DNA of 64,000 nucleotides from Sphingobacteriales bacterium (GTDB lineage Bacteria > Bacteroidota > Bacteroidia > Chitinophagales > JADIYW01). Position numbers and translations under genes: made by a program. The DNA is taken from NCBI GenBank assembly GCA_947460245.1, contig CANHGL010000001.1, positions 62,001-126,000 of the forward strand, read 5' to 3'. Below the pieces are notes generated by a model. That model worked only from the letters and a program-made list of their open reading frames with translations. It had not been told where the DNA came from and ran no database searches. Below, one piece after another: positions 45,872-55,636 of the stretch (positions are counted from its first letter, which is position 1; each line of letters starts with the position of its first letter).

Positions 45872-47200
45872 ATGAAAAGAATACCCCTCTTACTTTTCTC
45901 CTTATTCCTACAATATCTTGGAATTAGCCAGACTACTCTTTCTTTGCAACAATGCGTAGACTATTCGCTTAACAACCATAGAAGTATAAAGGTGGCCAAA
46001 AATGATGTTGGTGTTGCGTATGCCAGAAAGAAAGAAGGACAAGCCGCCTATCTTCCTCAAGTTAATGGACAAGTAAAATGGGAAGACAACCTACAACTAC
46101 AGAAAACAGTTATCCCTCCAATAAGCCTTGGCACTTTTTTGACTCCGGCACAGGAAGTACAATTCGGACAGAAATATAATACATTAATCGGTGTGCAAGT
46201 GGATCAAATGATCTACAATAAATCTTATATAGATGGAATAAGAGCTATAAAACCAAGCTACGAAATTGCTGAGCTAAAGAAGATCAAAACCGAGGAGGAT
46301 GTAATCTACAACACGGTTATATCCTATTACCAGCTTTTACTTATACATGAGCAAGAGCAGCTACTAATGGCTAACAAGGATAGGCTGGATAAACTGATGC
46401 CCGTTCTTCAGATACAATATGAAAAAGGAGTAGCTAAAAAGATTGACCAGGAGCGAGTTAAAGTGAATCTAAACAACGTTATCTCCCAGCAAGAAATTCT
46501 AACAACTAAAAAAGAGTTAGCACTAAACAATCTTAAATTCAGCATGGCAATGCCATTAGATTCTTCTATCGCTATAGATTATAATTATACCAAAGAAATT
46601 GTAGCTATCAATTCTTTCTCAGACACCTCTAATATTAAAAATAAAATAGAGTTAAAAATTCTACGGAAGAATCTTCAGTTGCAAAATGTGCTACTAAAAA
46701 GAACTATAGGTTCTTATTTCCCAGTATTGTCTGTAAGTGCAAAGTATATTGGCCAGAGTTTTGGTAATGACTTCAGAACTTCCTTCAATAAATGGTCGCC
46801 CATAGCTGCTGTATACATGCGATTAGATATACCCATCTTTGATGGGCTAAGAACAGCGAGCGCTGTAAAACAATCTAAACTAAACATACAATCTTTAAAA
46901 GAAGATATAGCTGCATCTGAAGAAGGACTGAAGCTTCAGATGAAAAATGCAAATACGCGTTATACCAATGCCATAAGTTCAATTGAGATTAACAAATCAA
47001 ATATGGAATTGGCCAAGAATACTTTAGATGTCGTAACTCTCCAGTTTCAGAAAGGAACTATAGCCTATTCGGAATTAGTGTCCTCTGAATCCGCCTATCA
47101 AGAAGCAGAGATAAACTATATGAGCTCCTATATTGATCTGCTCAACTCTAAATTAGAGATAGATAAAGCAAATGGAAACCTTAACAATTATAAAAAATAA
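45872..47200 (+). CDS. TolC-family outer-membrane efflux protein
   Basis: A 442-residue outer-membrane channel of the TolC/OprM type. Signal peptide: RIPLLLFSLFLQYLGISQ. The mature part has the repeated helical segments of the family (LSLQQCVDYSLNNHRSIKVAKNDVG near 25-50, and YQKA-like KGTIAYSELVSSESAYQEAEI near 395-415). It begins immediately after the TetR stop and is followed by adaptor and pump genes. Confidence 0.9.
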   Translation: MKRIPLLLFSLFLQYLGISQTTLSLQQCVDYSLNNHRSIKVAKNDVGVAYARKKEGQAAYLPQVNGQVKWEDNLQLQKTVIPPISLGTFLTPAQEVQFGQKYNTLIGVQVDQMIYNKSYIDGIRAIKPSYEIAELKKIKTEEDVIYNTVISYYQLLLIHEQEQLLMANKDRLDKLMPVLQIQYEKGVAKKIDQERVKVNLNNVISQQEILTTKKELALNNLKFSMAMPLDSSIAIDYNYTKEIVAINSFSDTSNIKNKIELKILRKNLQLQNVLLKRTIGSYFPVLSVSAKYIGQSFGNDFRTSFNKWSPIAAVYMRLDIPIFDGLRTASAVKQSKLNIQSLKEDIAASEEGLKLQMKNANTRYTNAISSIEINKSNMELAKNTLDVVTLQFQKGTIAYSELVSSESAYQEAEINYMSSYIDLLNSKLEIDKANGNLNNYKK

Positions 47201-47217
47201 TAAATACCAATAACAAT

Positions 47218-48276
47218 ATGAAGAATAAAGTAATAATCGGGATAGTAGCACTTCTTCTAACAGGAGGAATGATCTACAAACTAACACAAAATAAAAAAAT
47301 TATTGAGCAGAATGAAATGCCGGTAGACAGGAGTAATATTCCGGTTGCAGTTAGCACCTTTGATGTCAGCTACTTCCCCGTTTCAACTGATTATGCTTTA
47401 CCGGCAGTACTTGACGTAAACAACTCCGGCAATATCAATGCTACTAATCCAGGAAAAATTGTTTCCTTATCTATAGAGCTTGGTTCACGTGTAACCAAAG
47501 GACAATTAGTAGGAAAGATAGATGCCAAACTCAAAGAAATAGCTGTTAAATCAACACAACTTACCATCAGCAAACTGGAGAAAGACGTTGAACGAACAGA
47601 GGATTTAATAAAAGGAAATGCAGCGCCGGCAACCAGTATTCTAGATTTGAACTATAATCTTCAGGCGAATAAAATTCAGGAAGAAAATCTAAAGCAACAG
47701 ATCGCAGATAATAATATCTACGCTCCCATAAGCGGCATTATCACACAAAAAAATATGAATGCCGGTGAGTTTGTGAATCCGGGCAATCCCATCGCAACCA
47801 TTATGGATGTTTCTGTTTTAAAAGCCATCGTATTTGTTAGTGAGAATAATGTATATGATTTACGTGAAGGACAATCCGTGCAGGTTACATCTTCTATATA
47901 TCCAGATAAAATTACCAAAGGTATTATAAAGTATATTTCTCCTAAGGGTGATGAAAACCATAATTATCGTGTTGAAGTTGAGATTCCTAACAGTGGCTAC
48001 AAAGCCGGCACTTATGTCTCTGTAAAGTTTGCATTCAAGAAAGCAGCCGAAGCCATACAAATACCAAAAATTGCTTTGGTAGAAGGCGTTAAAAACCCCT
48101 ATGTATTCGTTGTTAGCGGCAATACTGTAGCAATAAGAAAAATAGAACTAGGAGAAGAAGTTGGACAAAATGTTGTTATACGAACCGGATTACTACCAGG
48201 GGAAAAGATAGTAACATCAGGACAAATCAATCTTATATCAGGAAGCAAAATACAAATCATAAATTCTAAAAACTAA
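47218..48276 (+). CDS. RND efflux periplasmic adaptor
   Basis: A 352-residue membrane fusion protein. It has an N-terminal anchor helix (VIIGIVALLLTGGMIYKL) rather than a lipobox, a barrel-sandwich domain (PGKIVSLSIELGSRVTKGQLVGKID, and APISGIITQKNMNAGEFVNPG later), a short helical hairpin between them, and a beta-barrel region (LREGQSVQVTSSIYP). It links the TolC-like channel to the pump and sits between their genes. Confidence 0.92.
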   Translation: MKNKVIIGIVALLLTGGMIYKLTQNKKIIEQNEMPVDRSNIPVAVSTFDVSYFPVSTDYALPAVLDVNNSGNINATNPGKIVSLSIELGSRVTKGQLVGKIDAKLKEIAVKSTQLTISKLEKDVERTEDLIKGNAAPATSILDLNYNLQANKIQEENLKQQIADNNIYAPISGIITQKNMNAGEFVNPGNPIATIMDVSVLKAIVFVSENNVYDLREGQSVQVTSSIYPDKITKGIIKYISPKGDENHNYRVEVEIPNSGYKAGTYVSVKFAFKKAAEAIQIPKIALVEGVKNPYVFVVSGNTVAIRKIELGEEVGQNVVIRTGLLPGEKIVTSGQINLISGSKIQIINSKN

Positions 48277-48277
48277 G

Positions 48278-51200
48278 TTGATGTCCATTACCGAAATTGC
48301 TATAAAGCGCCCCTTACTCATCACCGTAATTTTCTTTACATTAATAGTCTTTGGACTAATAGGCTATAATGGGCTCAATTATAACTTACTCCCAAAATTT
48401 GAAGCTCCTATTATGTCTATACAGACTATCTACAAAGGAGCGTCTTCTGAAGAAGTTCAGAATAATGTTACCAAGAAGATTGAAGATGCTGTTTCCACTA
48501 TTGAAGGAGTAGATGTAATTTCTTCCTCCTCTCAGGAAAATGTATCTATGGTAATAGTACAGTTAAAACAAAAAGTGAATGTCACCACCGCACAACAGGA
48601 TGCAGAACGTAAAATTAATCAGGTAAAAAATGATCTTCCGGAAGGAGTAGATGAGCCTGTAATCAGTAAGTTTAGCTCCAGTGAAATTCCCGTACTAAAA
48701 ATGTCTGCATTCGCGAATATAAGCGAATCCGAATTATACGACTTAGTAGACCAGCGTATTAAACCTATTTTATTGAATATATCGGGAGTTGGCCAAGTTA
48801 GACTAATTGGAGGAAGCAAAAGAGAAATAGCTGTAAAACTGGATAATGAAAAACTTCAGGCTTACAAACTATCTACTGCACAAGTTAGCCAAATGATTGC
48901 TGCCGGAAATATGTCATACCCTGCCGGAAATATTGAAAATCCAGACAACAGATATACTATTCGTTTAGATGCAAAACTAACTACCGTAGATCAACTCAGA
49001 AACTTAATTATCCGTGAAAACAAGAACGGCAGTAAAATCTTATTACAGGATATTGCTACTGTCACTGATGCTACTATTGATCCACTCACTATTAACAGAA
49101 TCAATGGAAGAATTGGCTTAGGTATTGAGGTCTCCAAACAGAATGATGCAAATGCCGTGGAAGTAAGCACACTGGTGAAAGAGAAATTAGACACGCTAGT
49201 TAATGAATATAAATCCAAGGGCTTCCGATATGAAGTAGCTGCAGACCAATCTATATACACTATGGAGGCTGCAAAATCAGTTACTCATGATCTATTTCTT
49301 GCAGTAATTATCGTTGCCTTTGTTATGCTTATCTTTTTGCATAGCTTCCGAAATTCTCTATTTATTTTAATCTCTCTTCCATCGGCAATGATACCAACAT
49401 TTCTAATGATGTACCTGATGGGATTCTCCTTAAACTTGATGACATTACTTGCCTTATCTCTGGTAGTAGGTATTCTTGTTGATGATAGTATCGTGATCAT
49501 GGAGAATATATTCCGTCATATGGAAATGGGTAAAGATCGGGTAACTGCATCCCTGGTTGGACGAACTGAAATTGGCTTCACTGCTGTTGCAATCACCTTA
49601 GTTGACATAGTAGTGTTTGTTCCGTTGGCACTTGCAGGTGGTCTTATTGGAAATATCTTACGCGAGTTTTCTTTAGTGGTGGTCTTCTCTACCCTAATGA
49701 GTTTATTCGTATCCTTCACACTTACCCCATTATTGATATCGAAATGGGGAAAATTGGAAAAGTTAAACAAGAATACATTATGGGGTAGAATAAATATTAC
49801 AGTAGAAAACTTCATTCATAAAATGACCCAAGGATACGGAAGTATTTTGGAATGGTCTCTGAGCCATAAAAGATATGTTCTGATTAGTGTAGTACTATTA
49901 TTTGTTGGAGCAGGTAGTCTTGGAGCATTTGGATTTATTGGGAGTTCTTTTGCTGGAAGCGGAGACAGAGGGGAGTTCAATTTAATTGTAGAATTAGATC
50001 CACAGGCAACATTATCTCAGACCAATAAAACCGCTAAAAAAATTGAAGATATCCTTTTAAAATACCCTGAAGTGGTAAGAGTATTTACCAATGTGGGCTC
50101 CGTTGGAACACAATTAGGCGGCAGCATCTCCACCCCTAACACCGCAGATATGACTGTCACTTTAGTGAGCAAACTAAAGAGAACTATTTCTACTGAAAAA
50201 TTTTGTGCAAAAGTTCGGGAAGAAATAGATCATATCCCAGGTATAAAATTTTCTATGAAACCTACTCAAGTAACCGGTAATAATATGTCTCCAATTCAAG
50301 TAGTGATTATGGGTGCAGATATGGATGACATGTGGGCTGCTGCAAACGTAGTAAAAAATATTATTAAAAAAACACCCGGTACAGACTATGTAGACTTCAG
50401 TTCAAAATCACCAAAAACAGAGATACAAATTATTCTGGACAGAGATAAAATTGCAAAGATGGGCCTCTCTATTCCTACTGTAGGAACAGCTATCCAGCTG
50501 GCATTCAGAGGAAATGATCAATCAAAGTTTAAGGATAAAGGCGAAGAGTATGCTATAAATATTATGTATGATAAAAGCGATAAGAGAAGCCTGGAAAGTG
50601 TAGCCAATACCGCTATACAAACACCACAAGGTGCCATTATCCGATTAAGCGATATCGCACGAATTGAAGAAACACAAGGCCAGGTAATATTGGAAAGATA
50701 CAATCGATTAAATTCTATACAAGTATTGGCATCTACGGTAGGGAGACCTACAGGATCCGTAACTGCAGATATTAAAGCCGAAATCAAGAAAGCAAAACTT
50801 CCTGCCGGAATTAGTATTGACTATCTAGGAGAAGAAAAAAACCAAAAGGATTCTTTTGGTAGCTTAGGTTATGCTATGTTGTTAGGTGTATTACTAGTGT
50901 ACTTAATTATGGTTGCATTGTACGAAAGCGCTCTATATCCATTTGTGGTATTATTCTCCATTCCCGTTGCTTTAATTGGGGCTATTCTTGCCTTATCCCT
51001 CACTATGGAGAGCCTTAGTATTTTTGGTATCATAGGATTTATTATGTTGATGGGCCTGGTAGCTAAAAATGGTATCCTATTAGTCGACTTCACCAATCAT
51101 TTAAAGAGCGAAGGTTTAGCATTAAAGGAAGCATTAGTGGAAGCAGGAAAAGAGCGCCTTCGTCCTATCTTAATGACAACTGTTGCTATGATCTTTGGAA

Positions 51201-51391
51201 TGATGCCAATCGCATTATCTAATGGGCCTGGTTCAGAATTTAAAAAATCTATGGCTTGGGTAATTATTGGCGGACTTACAAGTTCCTTAATGCTAACCCT
51301 AGTTGTAGTACCTACTGTTTACTATATCTTTGATAAACTAAAAGATAAAATTATAGGGAAGGAAAAAGCATCAAAAGCGCTTGAATCGTAA
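48278..51391 (+). CDS. RND-family efflux pump permease
   Basis: A 1037-residue inner-membrane pump of the AcrB/MexB family, about twelve membrane helices with two large periplasmic loops. It opens ITEIAIKRPLLITVIFFTLI, and proton-relay aspartates fit the segment LVVGILVDDSIVIMENI near residues 400-415. The second half repeats the pattern (IIGFIMLMGLVAKNGILLVDF). Hydrophobe/amphiphile export is the family role. It starts two bases after the adaptor gene and ends the operon before a terminator. Confidence 0.93.
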   Translation: MMSITEIAIKRPLLITVIFFTLIVFGLIGYNGLNYNLLPKFEAPIMSIQTIYKGASSEEVQNNVTKKIEDAVSTIEGVDVISSSSQENVSMVIVQLKQKVNVTTAQQDAERKINQVKNDLPEGVDEPVISKFSSSEIPVLKMSAFANISESELYDLVDQRIKPILLNISGVGQVRLIGGSKREIAVKLDNEKLQAYKLSTAQVSQMIAAGNMSYPAGNIENPDNRYTIRLDAKLTTVDQLRNLIIRENKNGSKILLQDIATVTDATIDPLTINRINGRIGLGIEVSKQNDANAVEVSTLVKEKLDTLVNEYKSKGFRYEVAADQSIYTMEAAKSVTHDLFLAVIIVAFVMLIFLHSFRNSLFILISLPSAMIPTFLMMYLMGFSLNLMTLLALSLVVGILVDDSIVIMENIFRHMEMGKDRVTASLVGRTEIGFTAVAITLVDIVVFVPLALAGGLIGNILREFSLVVVFSTLMSLFVSFTLTPLLISKWGKLEKLNKNTLWGRINITVENFIHKMTQGYGSILEWSLSHKRYVLISVVLLFVGAGSLGAFGFIGSSFAGSGDRGEFNLIVELDPQATLSQTNKTAKKIEDILLKYPEVVRVFTNVGSVGTQLGGSISTPNTADMTVTLVSKLKRTISTEKFCAKVREEIDHIPGIKFSMKPTQVTGNNMSPIQVVIMGADMDDMWAAANVVKNIIKKTPGTDYVDFSSKSPKTEIQIILDRDKIAKMGLSIPTVGTAIQLAFRGNDQSKFKDKGEEYAINIMYDKSDKRSLESVANTAIQTPQGAIIRLSDIARIEETQGQVILERYNRLNSIQVLASTVGRPTGSVTADIKAEIKKAKLPAGISIDYLGEEKNQKDSFGSLGYAMLLGVLLVYLIMVALYESALYPFVVLFSIPVALIGAILALSLTMESLSIFGIIGFIMLMGLVAKNGILLVDFTNHLKSEGLALKEALVEAGKERLRPILMTTVAMIFGMMPIALSNGPGSEFKKSMAWVIIGGLTSSLMLTLVVVPTVYYIFDKLKDKIIGKEKASKALES

Positions 51392-51422
51392 ATAAGAAGT
51401 TAAGTAAACAATTTAACCAACT

Positions 51423-51448
51423 GCCACGACCATGTCGTGGCTTTTTTA
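51423..51448 (+). terminator. Intrinsic terminator after the efflux operon
   Basis: GCCACGAC (51423-51430) and GTCGTGGC (51434-51441) form an 8-bp stem around CAT, followed by a T-run. It overlaps the stop of the convergent FKBP gene. For that gene the U-run is poor, so it mainly serves the efflux operon. Confidence 0.85.
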
Positions 51449-52276
51449 TTGCAGTATCTCTATTTCAAAAATTAAAACAGAATTGGGTGGAATTTTTCCT
51501 GCCTCTTTATCTCCGTATGCATTTATGCTAGGAATTAAAAGTGTGCCTTTATCACCAAAGGAAAAGTTCCGAATACCTTTATCCAATCCATCTATTACCT
51601 GTCTTTTACCAACTACAAAAGAGAATGGCTGTTTACGTTCATAAGAATTATCAAACTGCCTATTGTTTAATAATTTTCCTACATAATGAATAACTACAGA
51701 GTCTGACTCAATTATTTTTTTGCCCAACCCGAGGCTCTTCCTAAAATACCAATTTCCGTTTTCATCTGCAAGAAACCCCTTAATATCACTCTTAGATAAA
51801 AAATCAGCTATAGCAGATGAATCTGTCTTTATCTGATTTTCTATTTGAGTCGCTTTATATTTAATATGATCTTCCCTGCGCTGGAAATCCATTAACACCA
51901 ATCTGAACATATAATATTTATTTCTACTACCGTTACTATCTGCAATACTTGCTGGTATCATTACAACAGCAGAATCACCCTTACCCATGAACTGAAAAAT
52001 CTCTGTAATATCTGATGGCTTATCTGCTTTCCTAAAATCCATTTCTACGCCACTTCTGGTATCAAAAATCATCGTGTTAAACAGCTCTTTCTTATTCCAT
52101 CCGTATTTTCTTAGATGCATCCAGATATGATCTCCATACTCAGGTTTAGGTTTTGATGTATCTGAGGTATATACCTTGTAATACAGACCAGAAGGGGTCT
52201 GCCTCCACTTTTTAAATGGGGCAGAAAGACCATGTACAAACAACAAGAGCAATAATAGGAAAAGTTTGTTTTTCAT
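51446..52276 (-). CDS. Exported protein with two FKBP-type isomerase domains
   Basis: A 276-residue periplasmic protein. Signal peptide: KNKLFLLLLLLFVHGLSA. The first FKBP-like domain (about 20-135) is degenerate: the usual active-site aromatic pattern is not visible. The second (about 165-276) is well kept: DSVVIHYVGKLLNNRQFDNSY, VIDGLDKGIRNFSFGDKG and INAYGDKEAGKIPPNS. Peptidyl-prolyl isomerase or chaperone activity in envelope protein folding is likely, from the second domain. It is convergent with the efflux operon. Confidence 0.82.
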   Translation of the reverse strand: MKNKLFLLLLLLFVHGLSAPFKKWRQTPSGLYYKVYTSDTSKPKPEYGDHIWMHLRKYGWNKKELFNTMIFDTRSGVEMDFRKADKPSDITEIFQFMGKGDSAVVMIPASIADSNGSRNKYYMFRLVLMDFQRREDHIKYKATQIENQIKTDSSAIADFLSKSDIKGFLADENGNWYFRKSLGLGKKIIESDSVVIHYVGKLLNNRQFDNSYERKQPFSFVVGKRQVIDGLDKGIRNFSFGDKGTLLIPSINAYGDKEAGKIPPNSVLIFEIEILQ

Positions 52277-52387
52277 AGAATGTATGCAGAAACTTACAAA
52301 GCCCGCATACGAATTTATTAATTATTTTGTATTTACAAATTAAAAGCTCCAATTTCGTATTCAATAATCAACAAACACTAAGATCTT

Positions 52388-52843
52388 ATGAAAATACTGA
52401 TGGTATGTTTGGGTAATATTTGTCGCTCACCACTTGCGGAAGGAATTCTAAGACATAAATGCAAACAAAAGAAATTAGAATGGCATATTGACAGCGCAGG
52501 AACCGGGAACTGGCACTCAGGCAGCTTGCCAGATGACAGATCTATAAAAATTGCGTTAAAGTATGGAATAGATATTACCGATCAGCGTGCACGAACAATA
52601 AACAGCAGTGATTTCGAAGTATTCGATCTTATTTTCGCCATGGACTCCTCCAATTATAATAATCTGAAAAGATGGGCACTAAATAAAGACGAAGAAGATA
52701 AGATAAAACTGATTATGGAAGAAGTACACCCGGAAGAGACCCTAAGTGTTCCAGACCCCTATTTTGATGATAATGGATTCCAGATAGTATATGAAATGTT
52801 AGATAAAGCCTGTGATAAAATCATTGAAAAATACACAACATAA
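52388..52843 (+). CDS. Low-molecular-weight protein tyrosine phosphatase
   Basis: A 151-residue phosphatase with the C(X)5R loop at residues 7-13 (CLGNICR) and the general acid Asp in VPDPYFDDNG near 118. In other bacteria such enzymes act on tyrosine-kinase-controlled capsule systems, or on arginine phosphate. Here the Wzz-like protein lacks a kinase, so the target is open. The stop codon touches the stop of the convergent histidine kinase. Confidence 0.9.
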   Translation: MKILMVCLGNICRSPLAEGILRHKCKQKKLEWHIDSAGTGNWHSGSLPDDRSIKIALKYGIDITDQRARTINSSDFEVFDLIFAMDSSNYNNLKRWALNKDEEDKIKLIMEEVHPEETLSVPDPYFDDNGFQIVYEMLDKACDKIIEKYTT

Positions 52844-53890
52844 CTATTCAGGAATATACTTCTGAATAGTGAAGCTAAAAGTAGTACCCTTATCCAATTC
52901 ACTCCTTACATTTATGGTCTGGTGGTGAGCTTCTACAATATTCTTAACTATAGACAATCCCAATCCAGTGCCCCCAATTTTTCTGTTGCGGCTTTTATCT
53001 GCACGATAGAAACGCTCAAACAGACGAGAGAGATGCTCTTCTCCTATACCGGGTCCATCATCTGAAATCTCTACGAGAAATTGCTCTTCTAAGTCGTAGA
53101 AATAAATATCCGTATTGCCTCCATCTTTGCCGTATTTGATAGAATTTGAAAGCAGATTTTCTAACACCTGTATTATTCTTTTAGGATCTGCGAATACAAA
53201 GACCTTATTTTCTTCGCTATGAATGGTAACAGAAACCTGATGTTGCTCTACAAGATGTTGGAATTGAAAAACCACTTTTTTTATCAACTTCACCAAATCA
53301 AATGCTTCCATTTCCAATTGAATTCTGCCCGTTTCAAATTTTGATATTTCAAGTAAATCATTAACAATAGACTCCAGACGTTCGATATTTCCGTTAGCCT
53401 TCTCCAGATACTGTCGGATAAAGTCTTTATCCTCGAGATCACTATCTAATATAGATTCAATATATCCCTGTGCATTAAAGATGGGCGTTTTTAATTCATG
53501 TGAAACATTGCCAACAAACTCCTTGCGGTACTGCTCCATCTTCCTGAGCTCCCTAATCTGCTTATTCTTATTGATTGCCCATTCCGCTACATCCCGTTCT
53601 ACAGTTTTCATCACATTATTACTTCCCTTTTTTAAATAACTCTGAAACTTCTGCTGACTACCTATGGTTTTATAGATAATCTTAATCTTATTATAAATAA
53701 AACGAACTAGGGCATAACGGTATAAAAAAAAAGAAACTACCAATACAATCGAAGAATAGATAATATAATCTTCGGTGGGAAGCCTTACCCCAAAAAGGAA
53801 CCCAATAGACACAAAGATGGCAGTAGAAAAAAATGCTACTGCCATGCTACTATAAAGTGATATTATGTTTGGAGAAGGCGTTCTTCTCAT
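52844..53890 (-). CDS. PhoR-like sensor histidine kinase
   Basis: A 348-residue membrane kinase. Two N-terminal helices (about 12-33 and 43-62) are followed by the HisKA domain with phospho-accepting His131 (VGNVSHELKTPIF), N box (LLSNSIKYGKDG), G1 (DDGPGIGEEH) and G2 (GTGLGLSIV). There is little periplasmic sequence between the helices, so it likely senses through the membrane or a partner, as PhoR does. It overlaps the regulator gene by four bases. Confidence 0.9.
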   Translation of the reverse strand: MRRTPSPNIISLYSSMAVAFFSTAIFVSIGFLFGVRLPTEDYIIYSSIVLVVSFFLYRYALVRFIYNKIKIIYKTIGSQQKFQSYLKKGSNNVMKTVERDVAEWAINKNKQIRELRKMEQYRKEFVGNVSHELKTPIFNAQGYIESILDSDLEDKDFIRQYLEKANGNIERLESIVNDLLEISKFETGRIQLEMEAFDLVKLIKKVVFQFQHLVEQHQVSVTIHSEENKVFVFADPKRIIQVLENLLSNSIKYGKDGGNTDIYFYDLEEQFLVEISDDGPGIGEEHLSRLFERFYRADKSRNRKIGGTGLGLSIVKNIVEAHHQTINVRSELDKGTTFSFTIQKYIPE

Positions 53891-54573
53891 TGCTCTTCAA
53901 ATTTGTAGCCTATCCCTTTAACGGTTTTGATAAGCTCTTCGCCTAATTTCTCACGTAACTTTCTGATGTGAACATCTATGGTTCTATCACCTACAATGAT
54001 ATCTCTTCCCCATATTTCATTAAGGATTTCATCGCGTTTAAATACCTTACCTGGTTTTGACGCCAAAAGATAAATCAATTCAAACTCTTTACGAGGAACA
54101 GCCATCTCCCTGCCATTAAAGATAATGAGATAACGTTCGCGATCTATCTGGATATTACCTACCTCTAAAAAAGTAGACTTTGTCTCTTTAGCCTCGTATC
54201 TTCTCAGCAATGCCTTTAGCCTGCTCACTAATACTCTTGGTTTGATGGGCTTGCTGATATAATCATCAGCGCCAGTATCAAAACCTGCAATTTGAGAATA
54301 ATCTTCTGTTCTGGCAGTTAGAAAAGCAATAATAGTATTTTCAAACTGTGGCATCTCTCGCATCGTTCTGCAAGTTTCAATACCATCCATCTCGGGCATC
54401 ATCACATCCAAAAGCACTACATCAGGCTGATTCTTCTTAGCCTTCTCTAATGCCTGCTTTCCATTTTCAGCGGTCTCTACGATAAATCCTTCTTTCTCCA
54501 GATTATAACTTAAGAACTCAAGGATATCTGGTTCATCATCTACAACTAAAACTTTGAATACTTTTTCGGCCAT
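53887..54573 (-). CDS. PhoB-like response regulator
   Basis: A 228-residue OmpR/PhoB-family regulator. The receiver domain has the acidic pair near 12-13, the phosphorylation site Asp56 (LLDVMMPEMDG) and the lysine in ISKPIKPR near 106. The winged-helix DNA-binding domain (about 130-228) includes RDEILNEIWGRDIIVGDRT. It is cotranscribed with the kinase through an ATGA overlap. TTAA-rich repeats upstream (54591-54618) could be its own binding site. Confidence 0.92.
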   Translation of the reverse strand: MAEKVFKVLVVDDEPDILEFLSYNLEKEGFIVETAENGKQALEKAKKNQPDVVLLDVMMPEMDGIETCRTMREMPQFENTIIAFLTARTEDYSQIAGFDTGADDYISKPIKPRVLVSRLKALLRRYEAKETKSTFLEVGNIQIDRERYLIIFNGREMAVPRKEFELIYLLASKPGKVFKRDEILNEIWGRDIIVGDRTIDVHIRKLREKLGEELIKTVKGIGYKFEEQ

Positions 54574-54590
54574 TTTGAGATATATTTACC

Positions 54591-54618
54591 TGTTAATGCT
54601 AAATTAACACAATTAATT
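54591..54618. promoter_or_regulatory. TTAA repeat cluster before the two-component genes
   Basis: TGTTAAT (54591-54597) and ATTAACA (54103-offset equivalent, 54603-54609) form an inverted repeat with a five-base centre. Read on the plus strand, TTAATG at 54593 and TTAACA at 54604 are 11 bases apart, the spacing of direct repeats bound by PhoP/PhoB-type regulators. The region is AT-rich, so this is tentative. Confidence 0.3.
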
Positions 54619-54736
54619 TAATGTTCAAATTTATAAATGCAAACTTATTCATTTTATAGCTGCCAAGTGCTTATTTTTATACGTAATTACTAACAAAATA
54701 ACTCTAATTTTCAGAGCTTTATATTAAATCCAACCG

Positions 54737-55597
54737 ATGAAAGGAATTATACTTGCAGGGGGCTCAGGCACAAGATTGTATCCTATCACCTACGCAATAA
54801 GTAAACAGATTATGCCTGTCTATGATAAGCCGATGATCTATTACCCACTGTCTGTTCTGATGCAAGCAGGTATTAGCGAAATATTGATTATCTCCACGCC
54901 ACAGGACATGCCTAATTTCCAGCGACTGCTTGGAGATGGAAAGACATATGGCTGTAGTTTTCAGTATGCCATACAGGAAGTGCCCAACGGCTTAGCACAA
55001 GCGTTTGTTATTGGTAAAGAATTTATCGGAAACGATAAGGTTGCACTCATTTTAGGAGACAATATTTTTTACGGATCCGGACTAATGGAATTACTTACGA
55101 GCAATAATAATCCTGATGGGGGCATAATCTATGCCTATCATGTTTCTGATCCGGAACGTTATGGCGTAGTTGAATTTGATAAAGATTTAAATGCAGTATC
55201 CATTGAAGAAAAACCGGAACAACCAAAATCCAACTATGCAGTACCCGGACTCTACTTCTATGACAACGAGGTCGTACAAATTGCAGAAAATCTAAAACCT
55301 AGTCCGAGAGGAGAATATGAGATTACAGATGTTAATAGAGAATATCTAAAACGAGGAAAATTGAAAGTTGGCATACTGGACAGAGGAACCGCCTGGTTAG
55401 ACACCGGCACCTTCGACTCTCTAATGCAGGCCTCTCAATTTGTTCAGGTAATTGAACAGCGACAAGGACTGAAAGTGGGTTGTATAGAAGAAGTGGCCTA
55501 TCGCAAAGGATTCATCTCTGCTGCACAATTAAATGATATAGCTCAACCATTGCTAAAGAGTGGATACGGCAAGTATTTACTAGACATACTCAACTAA
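54737..55597 (+). CDS. rfbA: Glucose-1-phosphate thymidylyltransferase
   Basis: RmlA/RfbA makes dTDP-glucose, the first step to dTDP-rhamnose and related sugars. The 286-residue protein starts [20 protein letters not shown], with [20 protein letters not shown] after it and [10 protein letters not shown] near 110, all typical. The rest of the rhamnose set (rfbB, rfbC, rfbD) is not in this window. galE follows after 39 bases. Confidence 0.94.
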   Translation: MKGIILAGGSGTRLYPITYAISKQIMPVYDKPMIYYPLSVLMQAGISEILIISTPQDMPNFQRLLGDGKTYGCSFQYAIQEVPNGLAQAFVIGKEFIGNDKVALILGDNIFYGSGLMELLTSNNNPDGGIIYAYHVSDPERYGVVEFDKDLNAVSIEEKPEQPKSNYAVPGLYFYDNEVVQIAENLKPSPRGEYEITDVNREYLKRGKLKVGILDRGTAWLDTGTFDSLMQASQFVQVIEQRQGLKVGCIEEVAYRKGFISAAQLNDIAQPLLKSGYGKYLLDILN

Positions 55598-55636
55598 ACA
55601 CCTGACGGAATTTTAATCTTCAACTCAACCAAGCAC

